The notes under the pieces: model-generated | Databases searched by the model: none | The model's input: the letters and a program-made list of their open reading frames with translations, nothing else | Told to the model about the DNA's origin: nothing | In this document: in pieces, positions 21,682 through 30,513 of the stretch | Numbering within the stretch: position 1 is the first letter of the stretch | Layout of the letters: every line of letters begins with the position of its first letter | Translations under genes and position numbers: made by a program | Origin: a virus | DNA: 47,983 bases | Reading direction: 5' to 3' (one strand) | Virus record (IMG/VR): IMGVR_UViG_3300044981_000145 | Location: 1 to 47,983 of that record

Positions 21682-22662
21682 ATGAAGAAAACACTACTTC
21701 TTGCAATTCTCGCTCTTTGTGCCCTGTCGACGAGCGCTCAGCAAGTCGGCTTTACGCAGAGCTTCATCGACACCATCGCCCTAGCTCCGCCTACGGTGAC
21801 GGTCGGGCAAAACTTCTCAACCTCGATCGCTACCGGAGCGTCAACCTCCCTCACCGGAGGCGCTGTCGCGGCGGGATCGTATCGCATCTGCGTGACGTTC
21901 TTCTCAGCAGCTAACACCGAGACACCGTGCTCAGTTGACACCGCGGCCACGTCGGTTATTACGACAACTGGCACGACGTCGACGGTAACGGTGTTTCCTC
22001 CGGTGGCGGCTCAGGGGATCGGCACGGTCATCGGCTATCGTGTCTACATCGGCGCGAGCGCCGGTGCTTCGGGCGCTGAGACGCTTCAGACGCTTAACGC
22101 TACGATATGCACGCTGAGTGCAAGCTCGACGCCAAGCTGTTCGTTGAATAGCCCGGCGGTTTTCACCGTGTCGACCAACTTCGTTGGTGGCTCTGGCGGA
22201 CCGGCGACTCCCGGTACGTTGCTTACCTATCCGAACTCGAACGCCGCGAACATGGCTTTGTTCGAGAATGCTCAGTATCCAACCGCGATTCTAAGCTGGA
22301 CTTTGACAGGCACCGCTCCTAGCGCCTGTACGGTTCAGCTTCAGACCGGAGCTACTGTAGCGGCTTTAGCGAACGTAGGACAGGCAATCACCTGTACCGC
22401 GACGGGGAGCTACGCTCTTCCCTCGGTAGCAAGAGCTAACTTCATCGCACCTAACATCACGGCTTTTACGGCTGGTGATACGACGACGTCCATGCTCTTT
22501 TCGATAACAATCCTTCCCTATCCACTTGTCTACTACTGGGGTCCGGCAACGCCGACGAGTGCTTGTACAGCCTTGACGGGAATGTTTGTTGTTGAAGGTA
22601 CGACAACCTCGACGGTGTATACCTGCGCAGCGGGAACGTGGACAGCGGTGACGCTGCCGTAA
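21682..22662 (+). CDS. Signal-peptide-bearing Ig/FN3-like protein
   Basis: 326 residues. Clear Sec signal MKKTLLLAILALCALSTSAQ with cleavage after AxA. Mature part is Thr/Ser/Ala/Gly-rich and strand-rich, with a segment 'GSYRICVTFFSAANTETPCS' and 'GYRVYIGASAGASGAETLQT' resembling repeats that tail-fibre and surface proteins share. Signal peptides are unusual for virion proteins; it may instead be exported to the host envelope or periplasm. Cys pairs could form disulfides there. Confidence 0.65.
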   Translation: MKKTLLLAILALCALSTSAQQVGFTQSFIDTIALAPPTVTVGQNFSTSIATGASTSLTGGAVAAGSYRICVTFFSAANTETPCSVDTAATSVITTTGTTSTVTVFPPVAAQGIGTVIGYRVYIGASAGASGAETLQTLNATICTLSASSTPSCSLNSPAVFTVSTNFVGGSGGPATPGTLLTYPNSNAANMALFENAQYPTAILSWTLTGTAPSACTVQLQTGATVAALANVGQAITCTATGSYALPSVARANFIAPNITAFTAGDTTTSMLFSITILPYPLVYYWGPATPTSACTALTGMFVVEGTTTSTVYTCAAGTWTAVTLP

Positions 22663-22925
22663 TGCCTAATCAATCGCATACCGCGATTGTCGGAGATCCC
22701 TGGCACCGATGTGATATTTGTAACTGGGAGTACAGATGCTCTCAGCTACGGCGTCAGCCAGGTCTAAGGAGGGGATTGCTCGTTTGCCCGAAGTGCTACG
22801 ACGATCCCCAAACCTTCTACCGTGATTATTTGATTCAGGAAACGCTTTCTCAGAGCGCCGATCAAGAGATGCAAGTTGCAGACATTTTGCAGCAACCCGT
22901 TGCCTCTGACGACGATGAACGCTAA
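22662..22925 (+). CDS. Small zinc-binding protein
   Basis: 87 residues; ATG in TAATG overlap with the previous stop. 'HRCDICNWEYRCSQL' and 'LLVCPKCYDD' give a four-Cys zinc site. Proteins of this type recur in phage structural regions; role unknown. Followed by a terminator-like element. Confidence 0.7.
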   Translation: MPNQSHTAIVGDPWHRCDICNWEYRCSQLRRQPGLRRGLLVCPKCYDDPQTFYRDYLIQETLSQSADQEMQVADILQQPVASDDDER

Positions 22926-22933
22926 GTCTTTAT

Positions 22934-23016
22934 GGTGCCTTGCTAGACCTCCTTTGCTGAGCTTGGGGCTGGCGATGCGTGGTGGTTGATAGACAGCAAG
23001 GCACCTTCGGTTTTTT
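22934..23016 (+). terminator. Long-stem terminator-like element
   Basis: Perfect 11-bp stem GGTGCCTTGCT (22934-22944) / AGCAAGGCACC (22995-23005), then TTCGG and TTTTTT (23011-23016). The loop is 50 bases, much longer than in typical intrinsic terminators, so it may also hold a structured element. Lies in a 136-base gap after the capsid group of genes, where partial termination would lower later expression. Confidence 0.6.
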
Positions 23017-23061
23017 GGCTACTAGACATCGCTCCCGCGATGCGACCTTTAGGAGGGTCAA

Positions 23062-23736
23062 ATGCCACACACTCAAAGTAGATACATGCAGGATTTGGGC
23101 TTTACGGACGCAGATATCTTTGCCGGAGCTGGTGATGTCATCTTCACAGGAACGGCCGGAGTTACAACCCGCGTCCCCCCCGGATACAATCTTGTCTTTC
23201 CCAACACCTCGACTTCGTTTATAGCTGTCAATATAGCGCAGCTACTCCTTCGTCGTCTTGGGTTCTTTGAGGATTTGCAAGAGCAATTCGGTGGCGCGGG
23301 TATCGCCGGATCTGCTCAGGTTCGTGACTACCGTCCTGACGTTCGTGGGACTGGAGCCGCACCCGCGGGGATGAACGTCGCGCAGCAGCTTCAGCCTCGC
23401 TCCGCGTTCAAAACGAAAGGCTTTCGTCTCCTTGGTATTGATGTTATCTACTCGATTGCCGGAGCCGCGCTCACGACTCACAATCTTCGTATTGACTCTG
23501 TTCAGTATTTCAACAATCTTGCTCCTATCAACACAGTTGTTCTGGCCAACGGAGCCAACGGGTTGCAGACCGCGACTCAGGCTCAGCCGTATGTCACGGA
23601 GGTGGCTGTTCCTGTACTTCCTTACTTTACTCTGAGTGACGCTGCGCTCTGGCTTGAGGTCGCGATTGCGACAACAGGTGCAGGAACCTACACGTTCTTC
23701 GGGTTTGATATCGACCTTGAGTTTAACTTCAATTAA
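23062..23736 (+). CDS. Virion structural protein (candidate)
   Basis: 224 residues, ATG after AGGAGG. Beta-rich with few charges: 'GAGDVIFTGTAGVTTRVPPG', 'LLRRLGFFEDLQEQFGGAGI', then a jelly-roll-like second half ending 'TYTFFGFDIDLEFNFN'. No motif matched. Strong ribosome site and isolation after the terminator-like element suggest an abundant structural component. Confidence 0.6.
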   Translation: MPHTQSRYMQDLGFTDADIFAGAGDVIFTGTAGVTTRVPPGYNLVFPNTSTSFIAVNIAQLLLRRLGFFEDLQEQFGGAGIAGSAQVRDYRPDVRGTGAAPAGMNVAQQLQPRSAFKTKGFRLLGIDVIYSIAGAALTTHNLRIDSVQYFNNLAPINTVVLANGANGLQTATQAQPYVTEVAVPVLPYFTLSDAALWLEVAIATTGAGTYTFFGFDIDLEFNFN

Positions 23737-23738
23737 CA

Positions 23739-23942
23739 ATGGAAGAACAGGTCACAAAAGACTTCGTCGACCGTGCTATAAGAGCCGAGCGCGAGTTGAC
23801 CGACCAAAAGTTTAAGTCGCGTGACGAGGCTATTAGGCTCTTGGCTGATGGGGTTAAAGGCCAGAAAGCAATCTACGTTGCTATTGGACTTGCCCTACTC
23901 AGTTTTATGCTTAGCCTCGTTTTGAAGTTTTTGGTCAAGTGA
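23739..23942 (+). CDS. Holin-like (XhlA-type) protein
   Basis: 67 residues: charged coiled-coil N-terminus (VTKDFVDRAIRAERELTDQK) and a single C-terminal membrane span (AIYVAIGLALLSFMLSLVL). This layout is that of XhlA-type holin/haemolysin proteins. The endolysin gene follows 300 bases later with one small gene between. Likely forms part of the membrane lesion for lysis. Confidence 0.65.
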   Translation: MEEQVTKDFVDRAIRAERELTDQKFKSRDEAIRLLADGVKGQKAIYVAIGLALLSFMLSLVLKFLVK

Positions 23943-23948
23943 GGGATT

Positions 23949-24248
23949 ATGGCGAATGATATCTCAGCGCGACCTTGGTTTATCGACACAGCCGGTCCTG
24001 GAGTAATTTATCCCTACCAAGACTTCATCAAGTTTATTGAGGTCGTTGGTGGTGCTGCTCAGGTTCCTGGGACAGTCCTGGCTGATATTCGGGATAGGAA
24101 TAACAAGTCCATCGTTCTTGCTTTGTCACAAATTGCTGGCGCCGGTCAAGTAGGAGAAATACAGACGTACAATTTGGAGAACTGGTTCGAGGGACTTATC
24201 GTGGCGGTTTTGTCTGCTGGAACGACGTTGCGTCTGCATGTCAAGTGA
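23949..24248 (+). CDS. Hypothetical protein of the lysis region
   Basis: 99 residues; small beta-rich protein (DIRDRNNKSIVLALSQIAGA; GLIVAVLSAGTTLRLHV), no signal or membrane span long enough for a spanin. Could be a virion head-tail component. Unknown. Confidence 0.55.
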   Translation: MANDISARPWFIDTAGPGVIYPYQDFIKFIEVVGGAAQVPGTVLADIRDRNNKSIVLALSQIAGAGQVGEIQTYNLENWFEGLIVAVLSAGTTLRLHVK

Positions 24249-24254
24249 GGCTTT

Positions 24255-24680
24255 ATGGGAAACAGTCTTGATGAGCTTGCGTCGTACTTTCGACCTCAAG
24301 CTCAAGAGCTTCTCGACGATTGCGCTACTATTGGCATTCCCTGCCGCGTTGTGGACACTGGCCGCACTCCCACGGAGCAAGAAGCGAAGCTTGCTCAAGG
24401 CGTGTCTTGGACCTCGCATTCAAAGCATGAGCCTCAGCCTCCGGAGGGAAAGAGCGAAGCGATTGATATCGTGCCCGAGGCTATACTTGAGGAACACAAG
24501 AGCGACTGGGACCCTTCAAACCCGCTCTGGCTTAAAATAGGCGAGATAGGCGAACGCCTCGGCATGGAATGGGGCGGTCGTTGGGTGCACGTCAACGGCG
24601 GAAAAGGCGACCCTTCGCATTTTCAATACGTACCTCAGCCTGCACAGATTTTGACAGACACGGAGCTCTCGACGACATGA
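24255..24680 (+). CDS. M15-family peptidase endolysin
   Basis: 141 residues. Zinc peptidase layout of VanY/L-Ala-D-Glu endopeptidases: 'SWTSHSKHE' with H58, 'SEAIDIVP' with D71, 'GMEWGGRW' and 'GDPSHFQYVP' with H122. It cleaves peptide bonds in peptidoglycan. No signal peptide, so it depends on the holin. The stop overlaps the next start (ATGA). Confidence 0.85.
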   Translation: MGNSLDELASYFRPQAQELLDDCATIGIPCRVVDTGRTPTEQEAKLAQGVSWTSHSKHEPQPPEGKSEAIDIVPEAILEEHKSDWDPSNPLWLKIGEIGERLGMEWGGRWVHVNGGKGDPSHFQYVPQPAQILTDTELSTT

Positions 24681-26275
24681 GTAAGTTTCTCATCTTAAGC
24701 GATGCTGGTGACGGCGTTGGCCTCGCCTTGCGACTCAAACTAGAAGGCCACGACGCCAAGATCAAGATATTCGACCGCGCCCATGACACTCAAGGAAAAG
24801 GTCTCGTCGACTACTCGGACGAGTACCAAATGGGTCAAACCGTGATAGCCGACTGCACAGGCTTCGGCGAGATCATGGACTCGTTTCGAGACGCCGGCAT
24901 TCGAATCTTTGGCGGTGGAGGCTTCGCCGACAAACTGGAGGCTAACCGACAATATGCTGAAGAGGTAATGAGGAAAGCTCGAATAGAAACTCCCAAATCT
25001 GTGAGTGTTAAGTCATGGAGCGACGCTGCGAAGCAAGCCGAAAAGTTTGCAGAGTTATCTGGGAAGGTAGTTCTCAAGCCGGAAGGTGTGCTTAGTGGCG
25101 TCGTTCCGTCATACGTGGCGTCGGACTTCGAGGATGCTTTGTCGATGCTCAAACAGTTCGAAAAGGAGTGTGGCTCCTCGGATGTCGAGCTTACAGTTCA
25201 GGAGTTTATCGAAGGTATCGCTGTATCGACCGAGGGTTGGTTCAACGGCACGGAGTGGGTCGAAGGCTTGTTTAACCACACGATTGAGCGTAAGCAGTTT
25301 CTTGACGGCGATCTAGGACCGTCGGGTGGATGCACCGGAAACGTCGTATGGCCTTGCGACTCTAAGGACCCTTTGGTGAAAGAAACGTTACTAAAGTTAA
25401 CAGAAGCGTTGCGCGAACGCAGCTACGTCGGCGCTATTGATATCAACTGCGTTGTTAACGAGGAGGGGGTTTATGGACTCGAATTCACGCCTCGCTTCGG
25501 TTATGATGCTTTGCCTACGCTACTCCATAGCCTTAGCGGTTTCGATTTTGGTCGGTGTATTGATTCTTTGGCTTGCGGCGAGCTTCCTGATGTTCATTTG
25601 GTTCAGGGTTTTGGGGCAGGAGTGAGGCTTAGCATACCTCCTTGGCCTAACGAAAAGTATCATAACGAGGACTCGATTGCGCTTCGTGGCTTTGACGACG
25701 ATGCTCGTCAGTATTTCTATCCCTACGGCGTCATGTTTGCTGACGGGGAGCTTCAGACCACGCACGGTGTCGGCATACTCGGCGTGATGAATTACGAAGG
25801 GCGGTCTATCGGGCAGGCGTTCGCTTGTGTTTATCATCAGATAAGCAAGCTTAAGATTCCCTCGCTACAGTACCGAACCGACCTCGCTGAGCAGTGTTTG
25901 AAAGACTATCGAGAGCTTCAGTTTGTGCTTGGTGCTGAGCGTGATGGCTGGATAGGCGTCGATCTTGACGGCACGCTCGCTGAATACGGCGGCTGGAGCG
26001 ATGATATCGGAGCGCCGATTCCTAAGATGGTTCAGCGCGTTAAGCGGTGGATTAACGAAGGGAAGGAAGTACGTATCCTGACAGCGCGTGGCTCGGTGGA
26101 TGGCAAGGGTGAGTCGGCGAAGTACGTTCAGCTTATGAAGATTTACGACTGGATCGAAGATAACATCGGTGAGCCTCTTGAGGTTACTTCGAAGAAGGAC
26201 CCCGAGATGCTAAGGCTCTACGATGACAGAGTCAAACAGGTCGAAGCCGGAACTGGAGAGTTGGTAGCGAGCTAA
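24677..26275 (+). CDS. PurD-like ATP-grasp enzyme fused to HAD-like domain
   Basis: 532 residues from ATG 24677. Residues 1-420 resemble phosphoribosylamine-glycine ligase (GARS): N-terminal 'KFLILSDAGDGVGLALRLKL', ATP-grasp region with 'VVLKPEGVLSGVVPSYVASD', 'VQEFIEGIAVSTEGWFNG', 'GPSGGCTGNVVWPCDS' and metal-binding 'GLEFTPRFGYDALPTLL' (compare E-N-x-R-x-G-D-P-E in PurD). From about 430 a HAD-type domain starts with 'WIGVDLDGTLAEYGG' (D-x-D) and 'VRILTARGS'. ATP-grasp enzymes join an acid and an amine; the natural substrate here is unknown because the normal RFGDPE is changed to RFGYDA. Embedded between lysis and tail genes, it may build a small-molecule modification. Confidence 0.75.
   Translation: MSKFLILSDAGDGVGLALRLKLEGHDAKIKIFDRAHDTQGKGLVDYSDEYQMGQTVIADCTGFGEIMDSFRDAGIRIFGGGGFADKLEANRQYAEEVMRKARIETPKSVSVKSWSDAAKQAEKFAELSGKVVLKPEGVLSGVVPSYVASDFEDALSMLKQFEKECGSSDVELTVQEFIEGIAVSTEGWFNGTEWVEGLFNHTIERKQFLDGDLGPSGGCTGNVVWPCDSKDPLVKETLLKLTEALRERSYVGAIDINCVVNEEGVYGLEFTPRFGYDALPTLLHSLSGFDFGRCIDSLACGELPDVHLVQGFGAGVRLSIPPWPNEKYHNEDSIALRGFDDDARQYFYPYGVMFADGELQTTHGVGILGVMNYEGRSIGQAFACVYHQISKLKIPSLQYRTDLAEQCLKDYRELQFVLGAERDGWIGVDLDGTLAEYGGWSDDIGAPIPKMVQRVKRWINEGKEVRILTARGSVDGKGESAKYVQLMKIYDWIEDNIGEPLEVTSKKDPEMLRLYDDRVKQVEAGTGELVAS
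25386..25402. repeat. Dispersed palindrome copy 6
   Basis: CGTTACTAAAGTTAACA, inside the ATP-grasp gene. Confidence 0.4.
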
Positions 26276-26994
26276 TGCCATTCCCACCGACACCAACGAA
26301 CGCTTGGGACACAACGTTCCCGCCGGATACTCAACTAGCAAACTTGCTCGGCGCGGACCTACGTCAAGTCCGTCTTGATGTCATGCAGCGTATGTCGTTG
26401 CTTAGCGGCGTATTTGCTAATCGCCCAACACCTGAGATTGTAAACGCGATATGGGGTGGGGTCGGCTACGGTCTTATCTACCTATCGACGGACACGAGCC
26501 AAATCTTTCAATGGAACGGCGCGGCGTGGGTCGATATCACCGTCGCTATTATAGGAATCAGACCTACTGTCGCTTTTAAGGACAACACACTCCACGTACA
26601 TACAGGAACTGCAACAGAGGACGTCGTCCATACGATTCCCGTAGCCGCGAATTCGATGGGAGTTGGTGGGGTTGTCAGGTGTACTTTCAGTCTTAATTTT
26701 GGCGTCTTTAGTGCAAGTCCGGTTATTAGAATTAGATTTGGCGGAACTTTGTTGGTTACTTACATCGTTCCCGGGACTGGGGTAATCGTCTGTTCTTTTT
26801 TTCTGGGTAATCGAGGAGCCGCTAACTCTCAGATAATGAACGCTGTCTTCGACAATGGCGGAAGTGCCACTAATGTTTTTACTTCGACTTCGGCTCTTGA
26901 CACGACACTTGGGCAGAACATCACGATTACTATGCAGAATAACGCCCCTACCGACAGTCAGAATTTCAACCAGATTATCGCGGAGCAGTTGTAA
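26275..26994 (+). CDS. Tail or fibre-associated protein
   Basis: 239 residues, ATG overlapping the previous stop (TAATG). A Pro-rich start, a helix (LGADLRQVRLDVMQRMSLLS), the motif 'GLIYLSTDTSQIFQWNGAAW' common in phage fibre and head-fibre proteins, then a beta-rich C-terminal half. Overlaps the next gene by one base, so it probably acts with the tail protein that follows. Confidence 0.6.
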   Translation: MPFPPTPTNAWDTTFPPDTQLANLLGADLRQVRLDVMQRMSLLSGVFANRPTPEIVNAIWGGVGYGLIYLSTDTSQIFQWNGAAWVDITVAIIGIRPTVAFKDNTLHVHTGTATEDVVHTIPVAANSMGVGGVVRCTFSLNFGVFSASPVIRIRFGGTLLVTYIVPGTGVIVCSFFLGNRGAANSQIMNAVFDNGGSATNVFTSTSALDTTLGQNITITMQNNAPTDSQNFNQIIAEQL

Positions 26995-28577
26995 TGGCAC
27001 AGCTTCAAGACAGAACGCAAGCACGCTCTGAGGAGCTCTACGAGGCGGCTCTTACAGGTCCGTTTGGAGGTGTTCAGAGCGAATTGCCTCCGACCGAGAT
27101 TGAGGCGTTTGGCTTTGCCGACGTTAAGAACTTTCTGTTTCGAAAGGGAGCGGCGTATGTTCGTCCTGGCTGGACAGCTCTACCCCCGTTTCCGCTGACG
27201 CCTAACGAGCCTATTATGGGCGTCGCCGACTTCTTCAACGCTCTTGGCGCTCAGATTCAAGTCGTATTTACCCCGACAAAGCTATGGCAATTCGTTGGCG
27301 GAGGCTGGACCCAAATAACAGGTCCAGCCTTTTCAGGCACCGCGTCGAATCTTTTCGCCTGGGACGCTTTGAATTACCTCCTTTGCTTCTCACAAGGCGT
27401 CGACAAGCTCTTTACTTGGGATGGCATCGCGGCGACGTATCTTCAAGTCGCATCCGCCCCTCACGCGAAGTATATAGCTGAGATAGGCTTGCATCTCGTC
27501 GTTGTTGACCCTGCGTTCCCTCAGCGTTATTACTGGTCAGGAATAGGCGACCCGACTGACTGGACGAGTTTTAGCTCTGGGCTTAACGACAACGTAAACA
27601 ACCTCGGACCTATAAACGCCTTGAAGAAGATTGGACAATACGGCTTCGGCACTCATCAAAAGGGGAACATACAGATCATCCCCACTGGAATAGGCGTCGC
27701 TCCGTTTTCCTTTCCGCCGATTATCAATGCGAAGCAAGGTACTATCGCTCCTTATAGCGTCGACCACTTCGACGATAATGGTCGTGAATACGAGGTTTCG
27801 CTCGGCGTTGATAATGTTTACCTATTCGATGGTTCGTCGATGTCCCCTATTGGAGACATGCCTATTGACCAACGACGTCGGCTAGGAGCACGCTCCCGTA
27901 TCTTGACGGACGTCATGGCCGTTGACCCCAAAACGATTTACGGACGTGTTACGTACTCAGTAAATGGGCAGGTTTTTCGGGCGTACTGGCTCGCAATCCC
28001 CGGCGTTTCGGTCTGGGTCTACAACTTTGACGAGGCGAACTGGACTCAGTTTACCTACAACAAGACAATAAAGTCGATGGGAGTTTTCTTTAAGAATCAA
28101 CAGATTCGTATTATGGACCTTACCGGAACGATTCAAGCTCAGACATGGTCGCCCGCGACTCTTGTGTCGAACAATCCATTTGAGGGCTTCTTGCTCGGCT
28201 TTAACGACGGTACGGCAGGTTATGTCGACTTTACGAACACCTCTGAGCTTCCGGCGAGTCTTACCTCAGGTAAGCTTATCTTCGGTGATCGTCGACACAA
28301 AAAGATCGTCAAGAAGTTCCGCTTGTCGTTTATTGACTTAGGTCAAACGACGTTTACGATTTTGCTCGCCAACGAGCAGGGACAGTCGACGAATTTTTCT
28401 TTTACACTCGGTACTGGAAGCGGCGACGTTCTTAACTACGTTCAAGAGTTCAATCTACCCGGTTTGCGGTTTCAGTACACGGTGTCAGTACCGGCGTTTA
28501 GTGTTGCGGCTATTGTCGAGCTGGCCCCGATATTTGACCTCGGCGGGGAACAACGAGGCGGCTTGATAGAGAACTAA
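26994..28577 (+). CDS. Tail stabilisation-type protein (podovirus)
   Basis: 527 residues. Beta-propeller-like sequence with 'AYVRPGWTALPPFP', 'LYWSGIGDPTDW'-type segment (actual PQRYYWSGIGDPTDWTSF), 'GTHQKGNIQIIPTGIGVAPF' and 'YEVSLGVDNVYLFDGSSMSP'. These recur in P22 gp10-like tail-hub or stabilisation proteins of podoviruses, which close the tail after DNA packaging. Location before fibre genes supports this. Confidence 0.7.
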   Translation: MAQLQDRTQARSEELYEAALTGPFGGVQSELPPTEIEAFGFADVKNFLFRKGAAYVRPGWTALPPFPLTPNEPIMGVADFFNALGAQIQVVFTPTKLWQFVGGGWTQITGPAFSGTASNLFAWDALNYLLCFSQGVDKLFTWDGIAATYLQVASAPHAKYIAEIGLHLVVVDPAFPQRYYWSGIGDPTDWTSFSSGLNDNVNNLGPINALKKIGQYGFGTHQKGNIQIIPTGIGVAPFSFPPIINAKQGTIAPYSVDHFDDNGREYEVSLGVDNVYLFDGSSMSPIGDMPIDQRRRLGARSRILTDVMAVDPKTIYGRVTYSVNGQVFRAYWLAIPGVSVWVYNFDEANWTQFTYNKTIKSMGVFFKNQQIRIMDLTGTIQAQTWSPATLVSNNPFEGFLLGFNDGTAGYVDFTNTSELPASLTSGKLIFGDRRHKKIVKKFRLSFIDLGQTTFTILLANEQGQSTNFSFTLGTGSGDVLNYVQEFNLPGLRFQYTVSVPAFSVAAIVELAPIFDLGGEQRGGLIEN

Positions 28578-28578
28578 A

Positions 28579-30513
28579 ATGAAAGCGACTCCCAACCTTA
28601 ACTTTACGACCGTCTTGCCGACGAAGGAGTCGCTTGCGACGTTCGTCACGATGCTTCGTAGTATCTATCAGCACTTGACCGACGTTATTAACGGTCATAT
28701 AGGCTTTGGCGACGGTACGAACGCAGACAACGTCGACGGAGCGTGGGTAAACGTCGTGACTCCGGCTGCTCCTAATACAGATTTTACGGTCAACCACAAT
28801 CTAGGTCGTCTACCCGTAGGGTATTGGATTATGCAAAAAGACAGAGCTGTTGATGTCTATACAGGAAGCGTCGCGTCGACTAAGACACAGCTTACTCTAC
28901 GGGCGACGGTCGCGAGCGCAGTTATTCGTCTTTTCATCATTGGCGTTTTGCTTGGACTCTTTACGCCTCAAAGCAAAGCTCAAGGAATCCCATTCCACGA
29001 TATAGCCCTAGTCGCCAAGCAAACTTCGATTGGAGTTGTGATATCGCCCGTGCCGAGTGCTTTTATAACCGTTTGCATCGGCAACATAACGGCGATTCCG
29101 TGTGGAGCTACAACCAGCATTTACTCCTGTCAAGCTCTTTCGCTTAGTTGTCAGCTTAGCAATCCGACAAACGCCGATATAAACGGCAACTTTAACATCT
29201 GGGTAGTAGCTGGCCAGACGTACACGGTGTCGATAACCGGGGCTGGCGTCGTCGGATACAATGAGTGGTTTGTTTCGCCGGCGGCGATTAGTGGCTCCGG
29301 CACGGTGAATAGCTGTTTGTCGAGTGGAAAGGTCGCTTATTACGCGACCGCAGGTATCGCCGTGTCGTGTGACCCCCAAGTCACAGATGATGGTTCTGGT
29401 AACGTAAGCTCTACGAATCTAAGCGTTACCTCGTTGACGACTGGAAACTGCGTTCAGGCGACTACGGGTGGGAAGCTCGTAACGACCGGGGGGCCGTGTG
29501 GCTCTGCGTCGGGGTTTGTCACCACGACTGGAAGTCCGGCCGCCGGAAATCTTGCGGCTTTTTCTGGAGCGACGTCGGTAACAAATACGAATCTAACCGG
29601 AGACGTCATTACTTCTGGAGGCGTAGCCACGACTCTAGCAGCGAGCATCGCCGGAGCGAAAACGTTTAGTACTTCTTTATCTACGCCGCTAATAACGTCT
29701 ACAATTTTTCAAAGCTCTACTGCAAACCCGGCTGCATCAGGAATTATTCGACTAGCGAACGGAGACGCTATTAGTTGGAGAAACGCAGCTAATACTGGTG
29801 ATTTGCAGCTAGTTGGAGACAGCTTAAATCGACTCTCTTTTCCGTCTGGCGGAATTGTCGGTATTTATCTAGGAACCGAAACCGGCACTTTGGCTGGAAG
29901 CGGTGGTGTTCGTCTTGCAACTACGGACTGCATAAACTGGCGAAACAACGCCAACAGCGCCGATATCGGAATTTGCAAGAACTCCGGTGACTCCCTCACC
30001 TACGCCTCCAACCCCTTTATCAACTCCTCAGGCAATCTCATCATCGGCGCTTTCAACGGAGGTACCGGTGCTAGTAGTTCTACTCTTTGGCGCGGCGATG
30101 GTACCTGGGCTGCGATTCCCGTTGCGGGAGTAAGCGAAGCTACTTGGTCGGCTCCCGCACCACCCCAGTTTGTAAACAGCACCACGACTCAGGCATGGCT
30201 AGCGACTGCAAATACTGGAACATACGCCGAGACAGTACTTCCGTCCGCACATACTTTGCTTCGTTTTACAGGTTACGTCGGTTTTCAGGTGTCGGGCTGC
30301 TCTACGGCTCCGGTAGTAGCGTTCTACGACGAGACGGCCGCATCTGCTCTTGCCAGCCTGACAATCTCGAATGGAACTGCGTTTTTCGATTCGGGTGTTT
30401 TGTCGGTCTCGATGACGGCAGGTCACGCAGTTAGTATGCGTATTACTACGGCGGGTGTCGGCTGTACTGGCGGTACTGGTGGTAGCACGACATGGACGGC
30501 GGTTTACAAATGA
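28579..30513 (+). CDS. Tail fibre protein with internal signal-like segment
   Basis: 644 residues. Residues 1-110 are a fibre-attachment-type domain (FTVNHNLGRLPVGYWIMQKD). Residues about 112-135 form a hydrophobic stretch ending 'GLFTPQSKAQG', identical in style to the signal peptides elsewhere in this genome. Then Ser/Thr/Gly-rich beta repeats (TGSPAAGNLAAFSGATSVTN; GGVATTLAASIAGAKTFST; ASSSTLWRGDGTWAAIP), classical long-fibre repeats, and a C-terminal jelly-roll-like receptor domain. It looks like a fusion of a short adaptor gene with an exported fibre. Stop overlaps the next start (ATGA). Confidence 0.75.
   Translation: MKATPNLNFTTVLPTKESLATFVTMLRSIYQHLTDVINGHIGFGDGTNADNVDGAWVNVVTPAAPNTDFTVNHNLGRLPVGYWIMQKDRAVDVYTGSVASTKTQLTLRATVASAVIRLFIIGVLLGLFTPQSKAQGIPFHDIALVAKQTSIGVVISPVPSAFITVCIGNITAIPCGATTSIYSCQALSLSCQLSNPTNADINGNFNIWVVAGQTYTVSITGAGVVGYNEWFVSPAAISGSGTVNSCLSSGKVAYYATAGIAVSCDPQVTDDGSGNVSSTNLSVTSLTTGNCVQATTGGKLVTTGGPCGSASGFVTTTGSPAAGNLAAFSGATSVTNTNLTGDVITSGGVATTLAASIAGAKTFSTSLSTPLITSTIFQSSTANPAASGIIRLANGDAISWRNAANTGDLQLVGDSLNRLSFPSGGIVGIYLGTETGTLAGSGGVRLATTDCINWRNNANSADIGICKNSGDSLTYASNPFINSSGNLIIGAFNGGTGASSSTLWRGDGTWAAIPVAGVSEATWSAPAPPQFVNSTTTQAWLATANTGTYAETVLPSAHTLLRFTGYVGFQVSGCSTAPVVAFYDETAASALASLTISNGTAFFDSGVLSVSMTAGHAVSMRITTAGVGCTGGTGGSTTWTAVYK

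Noticed and set aside
24569-24676. Upstream extension of the ATP-grasp gene
   Set aside because: It lies within the endolysin gene; ATG 24677 with ATGA overlap gives a natural start at the conserved N-terminal strand.
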